Below are positions 55,000-63,709 of a stretch of DNA of 64,000 nt, in pieces. The stretch comes from Deltaproteobacteria bacterium (GTDB lineage Bacteria; Desulfobacterota; Binatia; UBA12015). The notes beneath the pieces are model-generated. The model was not told the DNA's origin, did not search any database, and saw only the letters and a list, made by a program, of their open reading frames with translations. Every line of letters starts with the position of its first letter. Position 1 is the stretch's first letter. The DNA is taken from positions 1-64,000 of the forward strand of contig JAJCZO010000191.1 in the NCBI GenBank assembly GCA_029262355.1, in the 5' to 3' direction. The translations under genes were made by a program, and so were the position numbers.

Positions 55000-55017
55000 G
55001 GGCGTTGGTAGACGCCC
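55000..55017. terminator. Hairpin between serC and the converging helicase gene
   Basis: GGGCGT-TGGTAG-ACGCCC forms a 6-bp GC-rich stem just after serC and 65 bp before the helicase stop. No U-tract. It could act as a bidirectional terminator for the convergent pair. Confidence 0.4.
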
Positions 55018-55081
55018 GGATGGACCTCGATTCATCGCGAACGCGGCGCCACCACGACGTGTCGGGATGGAGCGCTCGCGG

Positions 55082-58000
55082 CTAGGGCCCCCGCCCGCGA
55101 TCGCTTGACGATGAGGGATCTGACGGAGAGCCCCCAACGTCCCCAAGCAGGAACGCGAGGTCATCGGCTCCCAGGCGGGCCGAGAGAGCTTCTTCGCCGA
55201 GGATGTCGCGGATCAGGGCAGCCTTCTTCTCCTGCAGAGCGAGGATTTTCTCTTCGATCGTGTCACGAGCGACCAGGCGGTAGGCGATGACCGTGCGGTC
55301 TTGGCCGATGCGGTGGCTACGATCAATCGCTTGCGCCTCGACCGCAGGGTTCCACCAAGGGTCGAGCAGGACGACGTAAGACGCCGACGTCAGGGTGAGG
55401 CCGCTGCCGCCGGCCTTGAGAGAAAGAAGGAAGACGCTCGCGCGCGGGTCGTCCGAGAAGTCGTCGATGAGCTTGGCGCGGTCGCGGGTCGCACCCGTCA
55501 GCAGGTAGTGCGGGATGTGGCGCCCCTCCAGCTCCCGCGCGACGATCTTCAGGTACTCGACGAACTGCGAGAACACGAGGACCTTGTGCCCCTCGGCGAC
55601 GATCGGCTCGAGCAGCTCGAACAGTGCGTCGATCTTACCCGACCCGAGCGTACCGTCGCCTCCGCCGAGAGCCGGATGACAGCAGATCTGTCGCAGCCGC
55701 GTGAGTGCCGCGAGCACCGCGATTCGATTCTTCTTCAGTCCGTCCTTCGATCCCGTCAGCTCTTCGACCAACGCACGGCTGCGTGCGACTTCAGCCACGT
55801 AGAGCTTTCGCTGGCCGGCCGTCAGCTCGCAGTCGAGCGTCTCCTCGATGCGATCGGGCAGATCCGGGGCGACCTCCGTCTTCAGGCGGCGCAGGAGAAC
55901 CGGACGGAGGCGGGCCGCAAGCAGCGCGCGACGGTGCGCAGGCAGGTCGGCCCCGTCGTAGTCTTCGACGAAGTCTTTGCGCGAGCCCAGATACCCCGGA
56001 CTCACGACGTTCAAAATGCTCCACAGGTCGAGTGTGCGATTCTCGAGCGGAGTGCCGGTCAGCGCGACGCGGTGCCGTACCTGGAGCGAGCGCGCCGCGC
56101 GAGTCGCAGCGGCGTCCGGGTTCTTCAGGTTCTGCGCCTCGTCGAAGATCACCGCGCGCAGCGAAACCTCTTTCCAGCGGGCGATGTCGCGCCGCAGCAA
56201 CGCGTAGTTGGTCACTACGAGATCTCGCTCGTGGATCTCCGCCCAATGCGCGTGCCGCCCCGCACCGCGCTCCATGATCAGCACGTCGAGCCCGGGGAGA
56301 AACCGCCGTGCCTCCCGCGCCCAGCCGGACTGCACCGACGTGGGACACACGACGAGAGTCGGCCCCGCGTTGGGCTCTCGTTCGATCTCGAACGCGATCC
56401 ATGTGAGCGCCTGCAGCGTCTTGCCGAGCCCCATGTCGTCGGCGAGGATCGCGCCCAGCCCGAGATCGGCGCCGTACGCGAGGAAGTCGACTCCGTCGCG
56501 CTGGTACGGACGCAGCTTGGCATTCAGACCAGACGGCTTCTTCACGCGAGGGATGCCGCGAAACGCCTCGACCCGCCGCCGCAGCTCGCGCACCGCTTCG
56601 ACCGTCTCCGGATCGGCGCCCTCGCCCTCCAGACTGTCGAGCGTCTCGGACGGCACCCCCGCGAGTTGCCACAGCGTGAGCCGTTCCTCCTCTCCGTTCG
56701 CCTCGACGCCCAATTCGGCCAGGAGCCCGGCGCTCCGGTCCGCGTGCTCCGCAGCTTCGCGCTGGACCCAGCCCGACGAAATCTTCACGAACCGCGTCTT
56801 CGCCGCGCGCAACGCCGCGAGATCGCTCGGCTCGAGCGCGAGCGCTTCGGAATGCCACTGCGCCGTCAGCGAGAACCAATCGATGCCGCTCGCCTCGATG
56901 CGCAACTTCGGAACGACCCGCATGTTCGGGCCGAGCATGCGATGCATGCGCGGATTTCCGAAGAACTCGGCCCCCGTCGGCCGATCGTCCCAGGCCGAGC
57001 CGAACGTCGCCATGCGACGCGGCGTGGCACGCAGCCACCAACCGACGTCGCGATCCTCCCAATCGGGCCGGCGCCCACCCGGTGCGGGCTGGGTACCCGG
57101 CCGAACCTCGAGCGCGGCCAGCCACTGTTCCACCGCCTCGACGCAGGCCGGATCGGGAAGATCGAACCAGTAGTCAGCGACCAACCTCCCGACTGCCTCC
57201 GAAGACGCAGCGCTCACAGCATCCGTCGAAGCGCGGCCCACCTCGTCGAGTGGCGACCACTCATTGTTCTCGGGATCGGCGGCACGCTGCCACCCACCGT
57301 CGGGTCGGAACTCGAAGACGGCCGCATCCTTCGCCGCGTCGTCACCCGGCTTCCAACCCAGGTCTGCAGCACGGGCGAAGACGCGAATCTGCACCCAATC
57401 GTCTTGGCGAAGATCGACCGCAACGACCGGCGTGCACGGCACGCGACGAGTGTGTCGGTCCACCCCGGCCGCCACCCCCGCGAACGCCTCCGACAGTACG
57501 GGCAGGAGAGACGCTCTCTCATCGGGCCCGACCCGAAATCCCTCCGCGACCTCGAATCGGTCCAGCAGCTCTTCTTGCGGCTCTGTCGTCAGGCAACTCA
57601 CGACGCCTCCCGTGAGGACGACCCCAGGACCACGCGGGCCGCGGAGATCATCCGCACGCACGTGGACGACCTCTCCGTAGTCGAGGCTTCGCCCGTCTCG
57701 CCAGGCGACCTCAAGGTGGATCCACGGCTCTCCATCCCGAGAGGTGCACGCCGGTCGAATCTGCGCGGGGCTCGGATCGACGCGCACTTGTGTGCCGGGC
57801 GCGATGCGAGCGTGAGAGACCGCCACCTCGTCGAGATCCTCGGCCCACCTCACGAGACCGGTCGCGGCGAAGCGCTGCAGGAACGTCGGAAGGAAGGCCA
57901 CGTCGCCCGCCAAGCGAAACGTGTCGTCTCCGCCCACGCGGTTGTCGGCGAACCACGCCAGGAGCATCGCCTCCTCCTGGCGGACCACGTCGGCGCTGCC

Positions 58001-58828
58001 GCTCAGCTCCGCGTGCAGCCGCTCGAGCTGGGTGGTGGTGCGGTACGCATCACGAAGGCGTGCGGACGTCACCCGCGCCCGGATCGTCAGGCACAACCCC
58101 TCTTTGGTCTCGCTCGAGAGTCCGATCTCCGCACGAATCCGACGCTCTGTGCTCGCCCGCTTCGCAGTCGCAATTCGCAACAGGTCTGCGGCGAGGCGTT
58201 CTCGCGCCCGGCCGGCTCGACGCTGCTCGAGATCCGGCCGATCTCGGTACGGCTCGAGAACCGATACGAGCTTCGCACCCGGTTGTTCGGCGATCGCCCG
58301 CGCGATCAGCCAACAGCGAACATCCGGATCGGGCTCGCGCAGAGCGGCCCAGGCGTCCTGGCGCTCCTTTGCCCGACTCTCCTGCAAGAGAACCTGTAGC
58401 CCCTGGGTGCGCCGCCACTCGCGGTCGCTGGCCCGCACCTCATCGAGCGCCAACGCGACCCGCGAGCCACCAGACCGTTTCGTGCCGGGTTTCGGCCCGA
58501 CGCCGCCCGACCGCGCGCCCTCGATGACGATCTGAGCCGCGGCGAACGCATGCTTGCAGTTGAATCCCACCGGGCAGCTGCAGCGACATGACCAGCCGGT
58601 CGGCGCCGCAAACGACCAGTCGACTCGATACGGCTCTGTACCCTGCACCTGCGCGATGACCCGATTGGGTTCGACGTCGAGTCCGAGAACCCGCTTCTCG
58701 CCCACATAACCAAGCCCGCGGGCGCGGGTTCCCGCATCGAACCGCAGGAGAGCCCGCTCGAGCTGGTGCAGCCGTTCGCGCGACAGCGCGTGGGCCAACG
58801 CGGGGCTGCTCGATGGGGCCATGGACAT
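55082..58828 (-). CDS. SWIM zinc-finger SNF2-family helicase
   Basis: 1248 residues from the ATG at 58828 (a second ATG two codons later is equally possible). The N terminus has a SWIM zinc finger C83-S-C85...C91-K-H93. A long middle region (about 100-770) carries no clear motif. The SNF2 ATPase follows: Walker A DDMGLGKT with Lys803, the DEAQ box near 891-896, LTGTPLENRTLDLWSILN, and in the second lobe LLSLKAGGSGLTLTSASYVVLLDPWWNPAVEAQAIDRSHRIGQDRTV. This is a RapA/HepA-like translocase. Such proteins remodel protein-DNA complexes or recycle RNA polymerase; some SWIM-SNF2 proteins belong to anti-phage systems, but no methylase, nuclease or other defence partner is nearby. RidA is divergent from it. 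Confidence 0.95.
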   Translation of the reverse strand: MSMAPSSSPALAHALSRERLHQLERALLRFDAGTRARGLGYVGEKRVLGLDVEPNRVIAQVQGTEPYRVDWSFAAPTGWSCRCSCPVGFNCKHAFAAAQIVIEGARSGGVGPKPGTKRSGGSRVALALDEVRASDREWRRTQGLQVLLQESRAKERQDAWAALREPDPDVRCWLIARAIAEQPGAKLVSVLEPYRDRPDLEQRRAGRARERLAADLLRIATAKRASTERRIRAEIGLSSETKEGLCLTIRARVTSARLRDAYRTTTQLERLHAELSGSADVVRQEEAMLLAWFADNRVGGDDTFRLAGDVAFLPTFLQRFAATGLVRWAEDLDEVAVSHARIAPGTQVRVDPSPAQIRPACTSRDGEPWIHLEVAWRDGRSLDYGEVVHVRADDLRGPRGPGVVLTGGVVSCLTTEPQEELLDRFEVAEGFRVGPDERASLLPVLSEAFAGVAAGVDRHTRRVPCTPVVAVDLRQDDWVQIRVFARAADLGWKPGDDAAKDAAVFEFRPDGGWQRAADPENNEWSPLDEVGRASTDAVSAASSEAVGRLVADYWFDLPDPACVEAVEQWLAALEVRPGTQPAPGGRRPDWEDRDVGWWLRATPRRMATFGSAWDDRPTGAEFFGNPRMHRMLGPNMRVVPKLRIEASGIDWFSLTAQWHSEALALEPSDLAALRAAKTRFVKISSGWVQREAAEHADRSAGLLAELGVEANGEEERLTLWQLAGVPSETLDSLEGEGADPETVEAVRELRRRVEAFRGIPRVKKPSGLNAKLRPYQRDGVDFLAYGADLGLGAILADDMGLGKTLQALTWIAFEIEREPNAGPTLVVCPTSVQSGWAREARRFLPGLDVLIMERGAGRHAHWAEIHERDLVVTNYALLRRDIARWKEVSLRAVIFDEAQNLKNPDAAATRAARSLQVRHRVALTGTPLENRTLDLWSILNVVSPGYLGSRKDFVEDYDGADLPAHRRALLAARLRPVLLRRLKTEVAPDLPDRIEETLDCELTAGQRKLYVAEVARSRALVEELTGSKDGLKKNRIAVLAALTRLRQICCHPALGGGDGTLGSGKIDALFELLEPIVAEGHKVLVFSQFVEYLKIVARELEGRHIPHYLLTGATRDRAKLIDDFSDDPRASVFLLSLKAGGSGLTLTSASYVVLLDPWWNPAVEAQAIDRSHRIGQDRTVIAYRLVARDTIEEKILALQEKKAALIRDILGEEALSARLGADDLAFLLGDVGGSPSDPSSSSDRGRGP

Positions 58829-58920
58829 TCTACCGTCGCGAAATCCGCCGATCTCGACAAGTGGGCATCGACCCGGTCGCGCAGGTTTTGTGACATAAGG
58901 CCCGCCAGGGGAGAAGAGAG

Positions 58921-59394
58921 ATGCCAGCCGGAACAGATGCGAGAATGGCGGAGCTCGGGATCGGGCTACCGGAGATCTTCCCTCCGGTGGGGAACTACCT
59001 GGGCTGCAAGCGGGTCGGCGACCTGCTGTACGTCGGCGGGCACGGGCCGACCGGCGGCAGCGAAGGAATCATCACCGGCAAGGTTGGCGGCGAGGTCTCG
59101 CTCGAGCGGGGCCGCGAGGCGGCCCGCCTGACGACGCTCGCGTGTCTCGCGACGGTGAAGGCCGAGCTCGGGTCGCTCGACCACGTGCGCCAAGTCGTGA
59201 AGGTGTTCGGGATGGTAAACGTCGCACCCGGGTTCAACCAGACGCCCCGGGTGCTCGACGGGTGCTCGGACACTCTGGTGGAGATCTTCGGCGACGCCGG
59301 CCGACACACGCGCTCCGCTGTCGGAACGGCCGAACTGCCGTTCGACATCAGCGTCGAGATCGAGATGGTGCTCGAAGTGGGCGGCATCGCCTGA
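58921..59394 (+). CDS. RidA/YjgF-family protein
   Basis: 157 residues with the GGGAGAAGAGAG ribosome-binding site. The RidA fold is clear: GNYLGCKRVGDLLYVGGHGPTG, LERGREAARLTTLACLATVKAELGSLDHVRQVVKVFGMVNVAPGFNQTPRVLDGCSDTLVEIFGDAGRHTRSAVGTAELPFDISVEIEMVLEV. The RSAVGTAELPF block matches the Arg-containing active-site strand of deaminating RidA proteins. The family hydrolyses reactive enamine/imine intermediates. It is likely independent of the helicase, since the two genes are divergent with a 92-bp gap. Confidence 0.9.
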   Translation: MPAGTDARMAELGIGLPEIFPPVGNYLGCKRVGDLLYVGGHGPTGGSEGIITGKVGGEVSLERGREAARLTTLACLATVKAELGSLDHVRQVVKVFGMVNVAPGFNQTPRVLDGCSDTLVEIFGDAGRHTRSAVGTAELPFDISVEIEMVLEVGGIA

Positions 59395-59404
59395 GCCCTC
59401 GCCG

Positions 59405-59569
59405 CTAGTGCACCGCCGTCGACATAGGGTTAACGGATTTCCGTCTATCGGCGTTCGTCGCAAGGAACGGCGACGCAGGAATATAGGCAATCTTCCGAGG
59501 AGACGAGACGCGGCGACGGACGTCGAGGGGCGGCAAGGCGTTAACGCTATGTCGACGGCGGTGCACTAG
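59405..59569. mobile_element. 165-bp MITE-like element with 31-bp terminal inverted repeats
   Basis: Positions 59405-59435 and 59539-59569 are 31-nt inverted repeats that differ at a single base. Both ends begin with the palindrome CTAG, then TGCACCGCCGTCGACATAG. The ~103-bp interior has no transposase but contains a small hairpin (CGTCGC...GCGACG). IS630/Tc1-mariner transposons target CTAG and duplicate TA, so this is most likely a non-autonomous relative. A short minus-strand frame covers it but has no ribosome-binding site. It lies between RidA and a converging SRPBCC gene. Confidence 0.78.
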
Positions 59570-59814
59570 AGGCACGGCAGCCATCAACCCGCAGGCCACC
59601 CGATCGATCGTTCGAAGGCTGTCCGCCCGGTCATCCGCCCCGCCCAGGTCGTGTTCCAGGGCGACGTCGAGCGATTCGTTTCGAGGCGTTGTCCACGGAC
59701 TGAGGATGCGCGGCGCTGGCTCTCGACTCGGTGGTCCGCGCCCTCCTACGAAGGTCGAAAGTACGTTGGTCGACCTCGCAGGAATCTCCGACGAGGGCTC
59801 GGCTGGGTGATGGA

Positions 59815-60285
59815 TCAGGCCTCGCAGAGGTCACGCAGGCGGTCCAGGTCTTGTTGGAACTGGCGCCGGAGGAGTGGACGAAACAGCGTCATGGCGCCGC
59901 GGCCGACCGGACCGAATGGTGCGGCGAGTCGCTCGCGCCACTCCACCTCAGTGGCGTCGGAGGGGGCTTGGTCGTGCTCGCGTAAGGTGAAGGTGCCCTC
60001 CCCTCTCACGAGGCCCCGGTGAACGACCGTCCACCGCGCGGGCGGATCGAACTCGGTCACCTCCATCGTGTCGGTCGTGCGCAGGAAGCCGATCTGGGTG
60101 GGGACCTCCATGCGTGTGCCGACTCCCATGGGGCCGTCGGTGAGAATCTCGATCGAGAGCGCGTCGCGCATCCACTCCGGCTGGCGCCCGACGTCCGCAA
60201 GGACGTTCCAGACGAGCTGGCGGGGGCGGCAGATGGTGATGGAGACCTGGACTTCTACGGCGTTGGAGATCGCGGAGGAAGTCAT
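59815..60285 (-). CDS. SRPBCC-family protein
   Basis: 156 residues from the ATG at 60285; the longer frame to 60465 runs into the upstream esterase gene. The helix-grip pattern is present: VEVQVSITICRPRQLVWNVLADVGRQPEWMRDALSIEIL, GTRMEVPTQIG, and RGAMTLFRPLLRRQFQQDLDRLRDLCEA as the C-terminal helix. A lipid or polyketide binding/cyclase role is possible; nothing points to a specific ligand. It lies 68 bp downstream of the esterase lipoprotein on the same strand. The 245 bp between its stop and the MITE shows no recognisable gene. Confidence 0.83.
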   Translation of the reverse strand: MTSSAISNAVEVQVSITICRPRQLVWNVLADVGRQPEWMRDALSIEILTDGPMGVGTRMEVPTQIGFLRTTDTMEVTEFDPPARWTVVHRGLVRGEGTFTLREHDQAPSDATEVEWRERLAAPFGPVGRGAMTLFRPLLRRQFQQDLDRLRDLCEA

Positions 60286-60353
60286 CGAGGGCCCTGCGCG
60301 TCCCGCTCTGAGCACCGCGACTTCGCGACCGGTGTCACACGCCCGTCCCCGCG

Positions 60354-61283
60354 TCAGGGAAGACGCCAGCGCGAGAGGAAATCCCAGATCAAATCCTGCG
60401 ACACGATGTCGTCGCTCGCGGAACAGCCCGGTGACAGCTGAGGATCGGCATCGGAGAACGAGCAATGGCCGCCGCCGTCGACGATGCAGTGGGTCACGAC
60501 CGCGTCGCCCTTACAGTCTTCGTTCGTGACGCACGTGACGGTCCCGTTCTGGTGGGTGACCGCCGTCTCCGAAGTACACTTGTTGACACGAGTCCACGAG
60601 TCGACCGTCTGCTGACGTGAAGCCAGAGAGTCCTCACCGCCACTCAGCTGCATGACTGGGACGCCGCGGCCGTCGTCGCACACCAGCTCTTGCGAGAGGC
60701 TACCCACGACGGGCGCGATCGCCGCGATGCGTCCGGGGAACTCGCACGCGATCCGGTGCGAGAGGTAGGCACCGTTGCTCATGCCGGTTGCGTAGACGCG
60801 TCGCTCGTCGATGCAGAGCTGCGACATGGTGTGTTGGACGAGCGCGTCGATGAAGCCGACGTCGTCGATCCCTTCGGTGTTGGCGGGCGAGCAGCAACGG
60901 TCACCGCCGTTCCAGGACGCGGGGTTTCCGATCCCGTCTGGTTGGAGGACGATGAAGCCCACTTCCTCGGACTTGACGTTGTGGCGAGACTCGGAGGTCC
61001 AGATGCCGTGGAGCTGGCCGCCCAGGACGAGGGGGTGAAGGTTCAGTAGGAGCGGAGTGGCTTCGTCGTCGTCGTAGATCGCGGGGATATGGACTTCGTA
61101 GAAGCGCTCGCGTCCGTCGTAGTCGAAGCCGAAGGCGTGGGTGCCTGGCGGGAGGGAGCCCTGGCCGCAGCCCGACGATGCGCGGGCGGCAGTGGATTCG
61201 GAGGAATCCGAGGCCGGGGATCCGCTGCTGCCGCAGGCGGCTACGGTGAGGAGAAGGGCGATCGCGAGGCTACGCGTGTTCAT
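60354..61283 (-). CDS. PHB-depolymerase/LpqC-like esterase lipoprotein
   Basis: 309 residues. The lipobox is V-A-A-C17 after a short signal. The alpha/beta-hydrolase core reads RERFYEVHIPAIYDDDEATPLLLNLHPLV, IVLQPDGIGNPASWNGG, RVYATGMSNGAYLSHRIACEFPG (nucleophile Ser in GMSNG), and IVDGGGHCSFSD, where the catalytic His sits. Several cysteines suggest disulfide bonds. This is the family of extracellular PHB depolymerase, feruloyl and acetylxylan esterase; the natural substrate is open. It is probably co-transcribed with the SRPBCC gene downstream. Confidence 0.88.
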   Translation of the reverse strand: MNTRSLAIALLLTVAACGSSGSPASDSSESTAARASSGCGQGSLPPGTHAFGFDYDGRERFYEVHIPAIYDDDEATPLLLNLHPLVLGGQLHGIWTSESRHNVKSEEVGFIVLQPDGIGNPASWNGGDRCCSPANTEGIDDVGFIDALVQHTMSQLCIDERRVYATGMSNGAYLSHRIACEFPGRIAAIAPVVGSLSQELVCDDGRGVPVMQLSGGEDSLASRQQTVDSWTRVNKCTSETAVTHQNGTVTCVTNEDCKGDAVVTHCIVDGGGHCSFSDADPQLSPGCSASDDIVSQDLIWDFLSRWRLP

Positions 61284-61793
61284 TGGTAGACCCTACCTTC
61301 CTTCTTTCCTGGAGTGAATTCCGGGAGAAGGAATGGAGAGATAGGTGGAGATGAATGACCAGGAACCTTCCAGGGGAAGATGGAGATGAATGACCAGGAA
61401 CCTTCCAGGGGGAATGGAGATGAATGACCAGGAACCTTCCAGGGGAATGAGATGAGAATGAGATGAATGACCAGGAACCTTCCAGAGGGCCCCCCGCGTT
61501 CTACTTCCTCGCTCCTCCAAGCCTCCGAGCGTGCGGGAGAAATCGTCGAGCGACGTCGCCACTTGGGTCATCGAGAATTTGCCGTATGATCGGACATACA
61601 TCTACAGCGCCGATCGGCCGTCCCCTCCACCTTGGGCGCCCCAGCCTGCTTGGATGGCCGTGAAGAGGGCGGAGTCAATGTGGGGGCACCTCATGCCCCG
61701 CGCGTCGAGTCAGAATCGGATCGATCGGCTTTGGGAGAGACGGAGCGCGACCGTTCTGCTCCCGTTGCACACACGGCGATCAGGAGAGAACGG
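61284..61793. other. Intergenic region with repeat array (510 bp)
   Basis: The region upstream of both flanking genes holds the repeat array at 61347-61489. It also contains the inverted repeat GTATG-ATCGGA-CATAC at 61584-61599, about 195 bp upstream of the WYL regulator, which could be an operator. Open frames across it are composed of the repeats and are not convincing proteins. Confidence 0.5.
61347..61489. repeat. Array of four ~30-bp direct repeats
   Basis: Four copies of the core GACCAGGAACCTTCCAG begin at about 61357, 61392, 61426 and 61469, each preceded by (G)GAGATGAAT and followed by a G-rich tract. Period is 34-35 bp, then about 43 bp. The spacers are repeat derived, not unique, so this is not a CRISPR array. 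The same core recurs at 63476, near the transposase fragment. Confidence 0.85.
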
Positions 61794-62894
61794 ATGACGG
61801 TGCCCGGATTGCGGAGGAGTTCCCGGAAGGCCACCTATGCTTCGGCGGCACGGATGACTCAGCTCATCGAGATTCTCCGCCAGAGCCCCTACGGACTGAC
61901 GTACAGCGCGCTCGAGCAGAGGCTCGGCGTCGGCAAGCGGACGATCCAGCGCTACATCGAAGTCTGCCGAGACCTTCCGGGCCAACGCGTCGAGGTCGTG
62001 GCGCGCGGTGAGCGACGAGTCGTGCGACTCGCCGATGCATCCGAGGCTCCCCGTGGGACTACCTTTGAGCTCTTTTCGTTCTTCCTGAGCCTACGCCTCG
62101 GCCACCTCCTCGACGGAACCGTCGTCGGAGACATGAACGAAACGTTCTGGGAGAGACTCCAAGAACGGCTCCCGACGGAATCCGCGAAGCAGCTCGCCCA
62201 CATCGACCGGAAGCTCTACTCGCGACCGGCGATGCCACGCGACTATCGCGAGAAGGACGATCTCGTCGACGCGGTGCTGAAGGCGGTGGTCGACCAGGTT
62301 CGGCTGCGCATCGACTATCATGGCGTCGCGGGCGAGGGCCGGGCCCACGAGTTCGACCCGTACAGTCTCGTCGAGCACAAGGGCGGACTGTATCTCCTCG
62401 GCAAGAGCCACCTCGATTCGAAGATCATCTGGCTCGCCATCGAACGAATCCGATCGGTCGAAACGGTGCGAAACGAGGTCGGTAAGCCACTCAAGTTTGC
62501 CTACCCGGCCAGCTTCGACCCCGCGCGACACACCGACGGGATGTTCGGAGTATACGACGGCAAGAAGGTACGTGTGGAACTCGCTCTGCAAAATGAAGCG
62601 ACCGAGTCGTACTTGCGAGCCCGGCGCATTCACGACACCCAACGATTCTTTCAAGGCACCGACGGGCGAACGCATCTGGAACTGACGGTACGTGGGACGC
62701 ATGAGCTCATGAATTGGCTCATGGCGACGAGCCCGTGGGTCGAGGTTCTGAGCCCGGCCGAGCTGCGCGAGGAGATCGCCGAGAGGCTTCGCCGGAGCGC
62801 GGCGACGTACGCCCCGGCGCGACGACCCGCCCGCGCGGAGGCGGCTCCTCGACCAACGAGGAGCTCACCTGCCGCGAGCACGCGCTCCGCGTGA
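61794..62894 (+). CDS. WYL-domain transcriptional regulator
   Basis: 366 residues from the ATG at 61794 (CAGGAGAGAA ribosome-binding site). An N-terminal winged HTH (RMTQLIEILRQSPYGLTYSALEQRLGVGKRTIQRYIEVCRDL) is followed by a WYL domain (about 165-240, VRLRIDYHGVAGEGRAHEFDPYSLVEHKGGLYLLGKSHLDSKIIWLAIERIRSVE) and a WCX-like C-terminal part (VRVELALQNEATESYLRARRIHDTQRF). WYL proteins sense nucleotides or nucleic acid and often control repair or phage-defence genes. No such genes are adjacent; its operon appears to be a single gene. The last ~40 residues are A/R/P-rich. Confidence 0.92.
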   Translation: MTVPGLRRSSRKATYASAARMTQLIEILRQSPYGLTYSALEQRLGVGKRTIQRYIEVCRDLPGQRVEVVARGERRVVRLADASEAPRGTTFELFSFFLSLRLGHLLDGTVVGDMNETFWERLQERLPTESAKQLAHIDRKLYSRPAMPRDYREKDDLVDAVLKAVVDQVRLRIDYHGVAGEGRAHEFDPYSLVEHKGGLYLLGKSHLDSKIIWLAIERIRSVETVRNEVGKPLKFAYPASFDPARHTDGMFGVYDGKKVRVELALQNEATESYLRARRIHDTQRFFQGTDGRTHLELTVRGTHELMNWLMATSPWVEVLSPAELREEIAERLRRSAATYAPARRPARAEAAPRPTRSSPAASTRSA

Positions 62895-62900
62895 TCGAGA

Positions 62901-63344
62901 CTAGTGGCAGAAGCTCATCAGTGCCTGCTGCAGGGCGCCGCTCGCGGGTCGATCCCGCTGGCAAGTCGCGATCTCGGCACCGATGAGCCGACCGAACGCC
63001 GCCGCATTTCCGACCGGCCAATCTCGCAAGCACGAACATCGGCGATCTCGGACGAAGCAATGCAGCTGCGCCAGGGCGTCGGCGACACCGTACGCCAGCC
63101 CCACGGCCATACCGTTCAACAGCTCTTCGTTCGACAGGATCGCCGCGCGATACTCGATGCAGCTCAGAGAGTAGTTCCGCCCGGACTGGATACTCGATGC
63201 ACCTCCAAGATCCACGCCGTCGTAGTCCGAATCGACGATGGCATCGACGACGCCGCCCAGGAAAGAGAACTCATCGACGTCCGCATGGGCCTGCCCGGCG
63301 AAAAGAAAGCAGAACACTACTACCAGCATCTTCGCGACCTTCAT
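62901..63344 (-). CDS. Small exported cysteine-containing protein, possibly Rap1a/Tai-like
   Basis: 147 residues with a signal peptide (MKVAKMLVVVFCFLFAGQAHA). The mature part has NYSLSCIEYRAAILSNEELLNGMAVGLAYGVADALAQLHCFVRD followed by more cysteines, ending TCQRDRPASGALQQALMSFCH. A helical domain with paired cysteines and a Y-x-x-G(V)ADAL core recalls the Rap1a/Tai immunity fold (PF18602), but no type VI secretion effector is nearby and the match is weak. It is convergent with the WYL gene (6-bp gap). AGAAGAAGAG upstream may act as the ribosome-binding site. Confidence 0.6.
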   Translation of the reverse strand: MKVAKMLVVVFCFLFAGQAHADVDEFSFLGGVVDAIVDSDYDGVDLGGASSIQSGRNYSLSCIEYRAAILSNEELLNGMAVGLAYGVADALAQLHCFVRDRRCSCLRDWPVGNAAAFGRLIGAEIATCQRDRPASGALQQALMSFCH

Positions 63345-63709
63345 CTCTTCTTCTCCTCATGCGACGCGTGTCGAATGGCCATGTGCGCGGCAGCACGCCG
63401 CGAGCTGAGGAGAAGATAGAGCCGAGCCGCGACACAGAGTGTCGCGGGGAAAAGGGGAAAGGTGAAAAAAGGTGAGACCAGGAACCTTCCAGGGAAGGCG
63501 GAGGCGGACGGTGAGGAGACGCGCGACGGATGCCGAGGAATCTTCCAGGCAGCCGACCAGACGCGATGGCTTCTCCATGGCTGGTGGGCAGAAGACCGAT
63601 CTGGCCGCGTTCGGTTCTCGCGGCTGCGGCCCGCGCGTCATTCGGTCAACCACGCACCCACACTCCGCCCGAGCCACGCGGCGGCTGCGCGCCTGTCAGC
63701 AGTGTAAAG
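63345..63709. other. Intergenic region with dispersed repeat copies (365 bp)
   Basis: It lies between a small exported protein and the transposase fragment. It holds one good copy of the GACCAGGAACCTTCCAGG core and one degenerate copy. A purine-rich run (GGGGAAAAGGGGAAAGGTGAAAAAAGG) precedes the first copy. Open frames through it are short and repeat-derived. Confidence 0.5.
63476..63550. repeat. REP-like dispersed repeat copies near a transposase
   Basis: GACCAGGAACCTTCCAGG at 63476-63493 matches the core of the 61.35-kb array, and GGAATCTTCCAGGC near 63537-63550 is a degenerate second copy in the same orientation. The pair sits just beyond the 3' end of the transposase fragment. Confidence 0.6.

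Noticed and set aside
55301-58399. 1032-codon plus-strand frame opposite the SNF2 helicase
   Set aside because: The opposite strand has full SNF2 motifs and a SWIM finger; the plus frame is an antisense shadow.
55082-59394. SWIM-SNF2 helicase plus RidA as an anti-phage island
   Set aside because: No nuclease, methylase or other defence gene is adjacent; RidA is divergent and common. The WYL regulator is 3 kb away and unlinked.
59405-59569. Reading the inverted-repeat element as a transcription terminator
   Set aside because: The arms are 103 bp apart with CTAG at both outer ends, which fits a transposon and not a hairpin terminator.
59405-59599. Minus-strand frame of 64 codons over the inverted-repeat element
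   Set aside because: It begins outside the element, has no ribosome-binding site and simply translates the inverted repeats.
61347-61489. Regularly spaced repeats that could be a small CRISPR array
   Set aside because: The spacers are nearly identical to each other and only 5-14 nt long, the repeats lack an internal palindrome, and no cas gene is present.
62901-63344. Confident type VI immunity (Rap1a) annotation
   Set aside because: The resemblance rests on a short segment and no effector or secretion gene is in the window.
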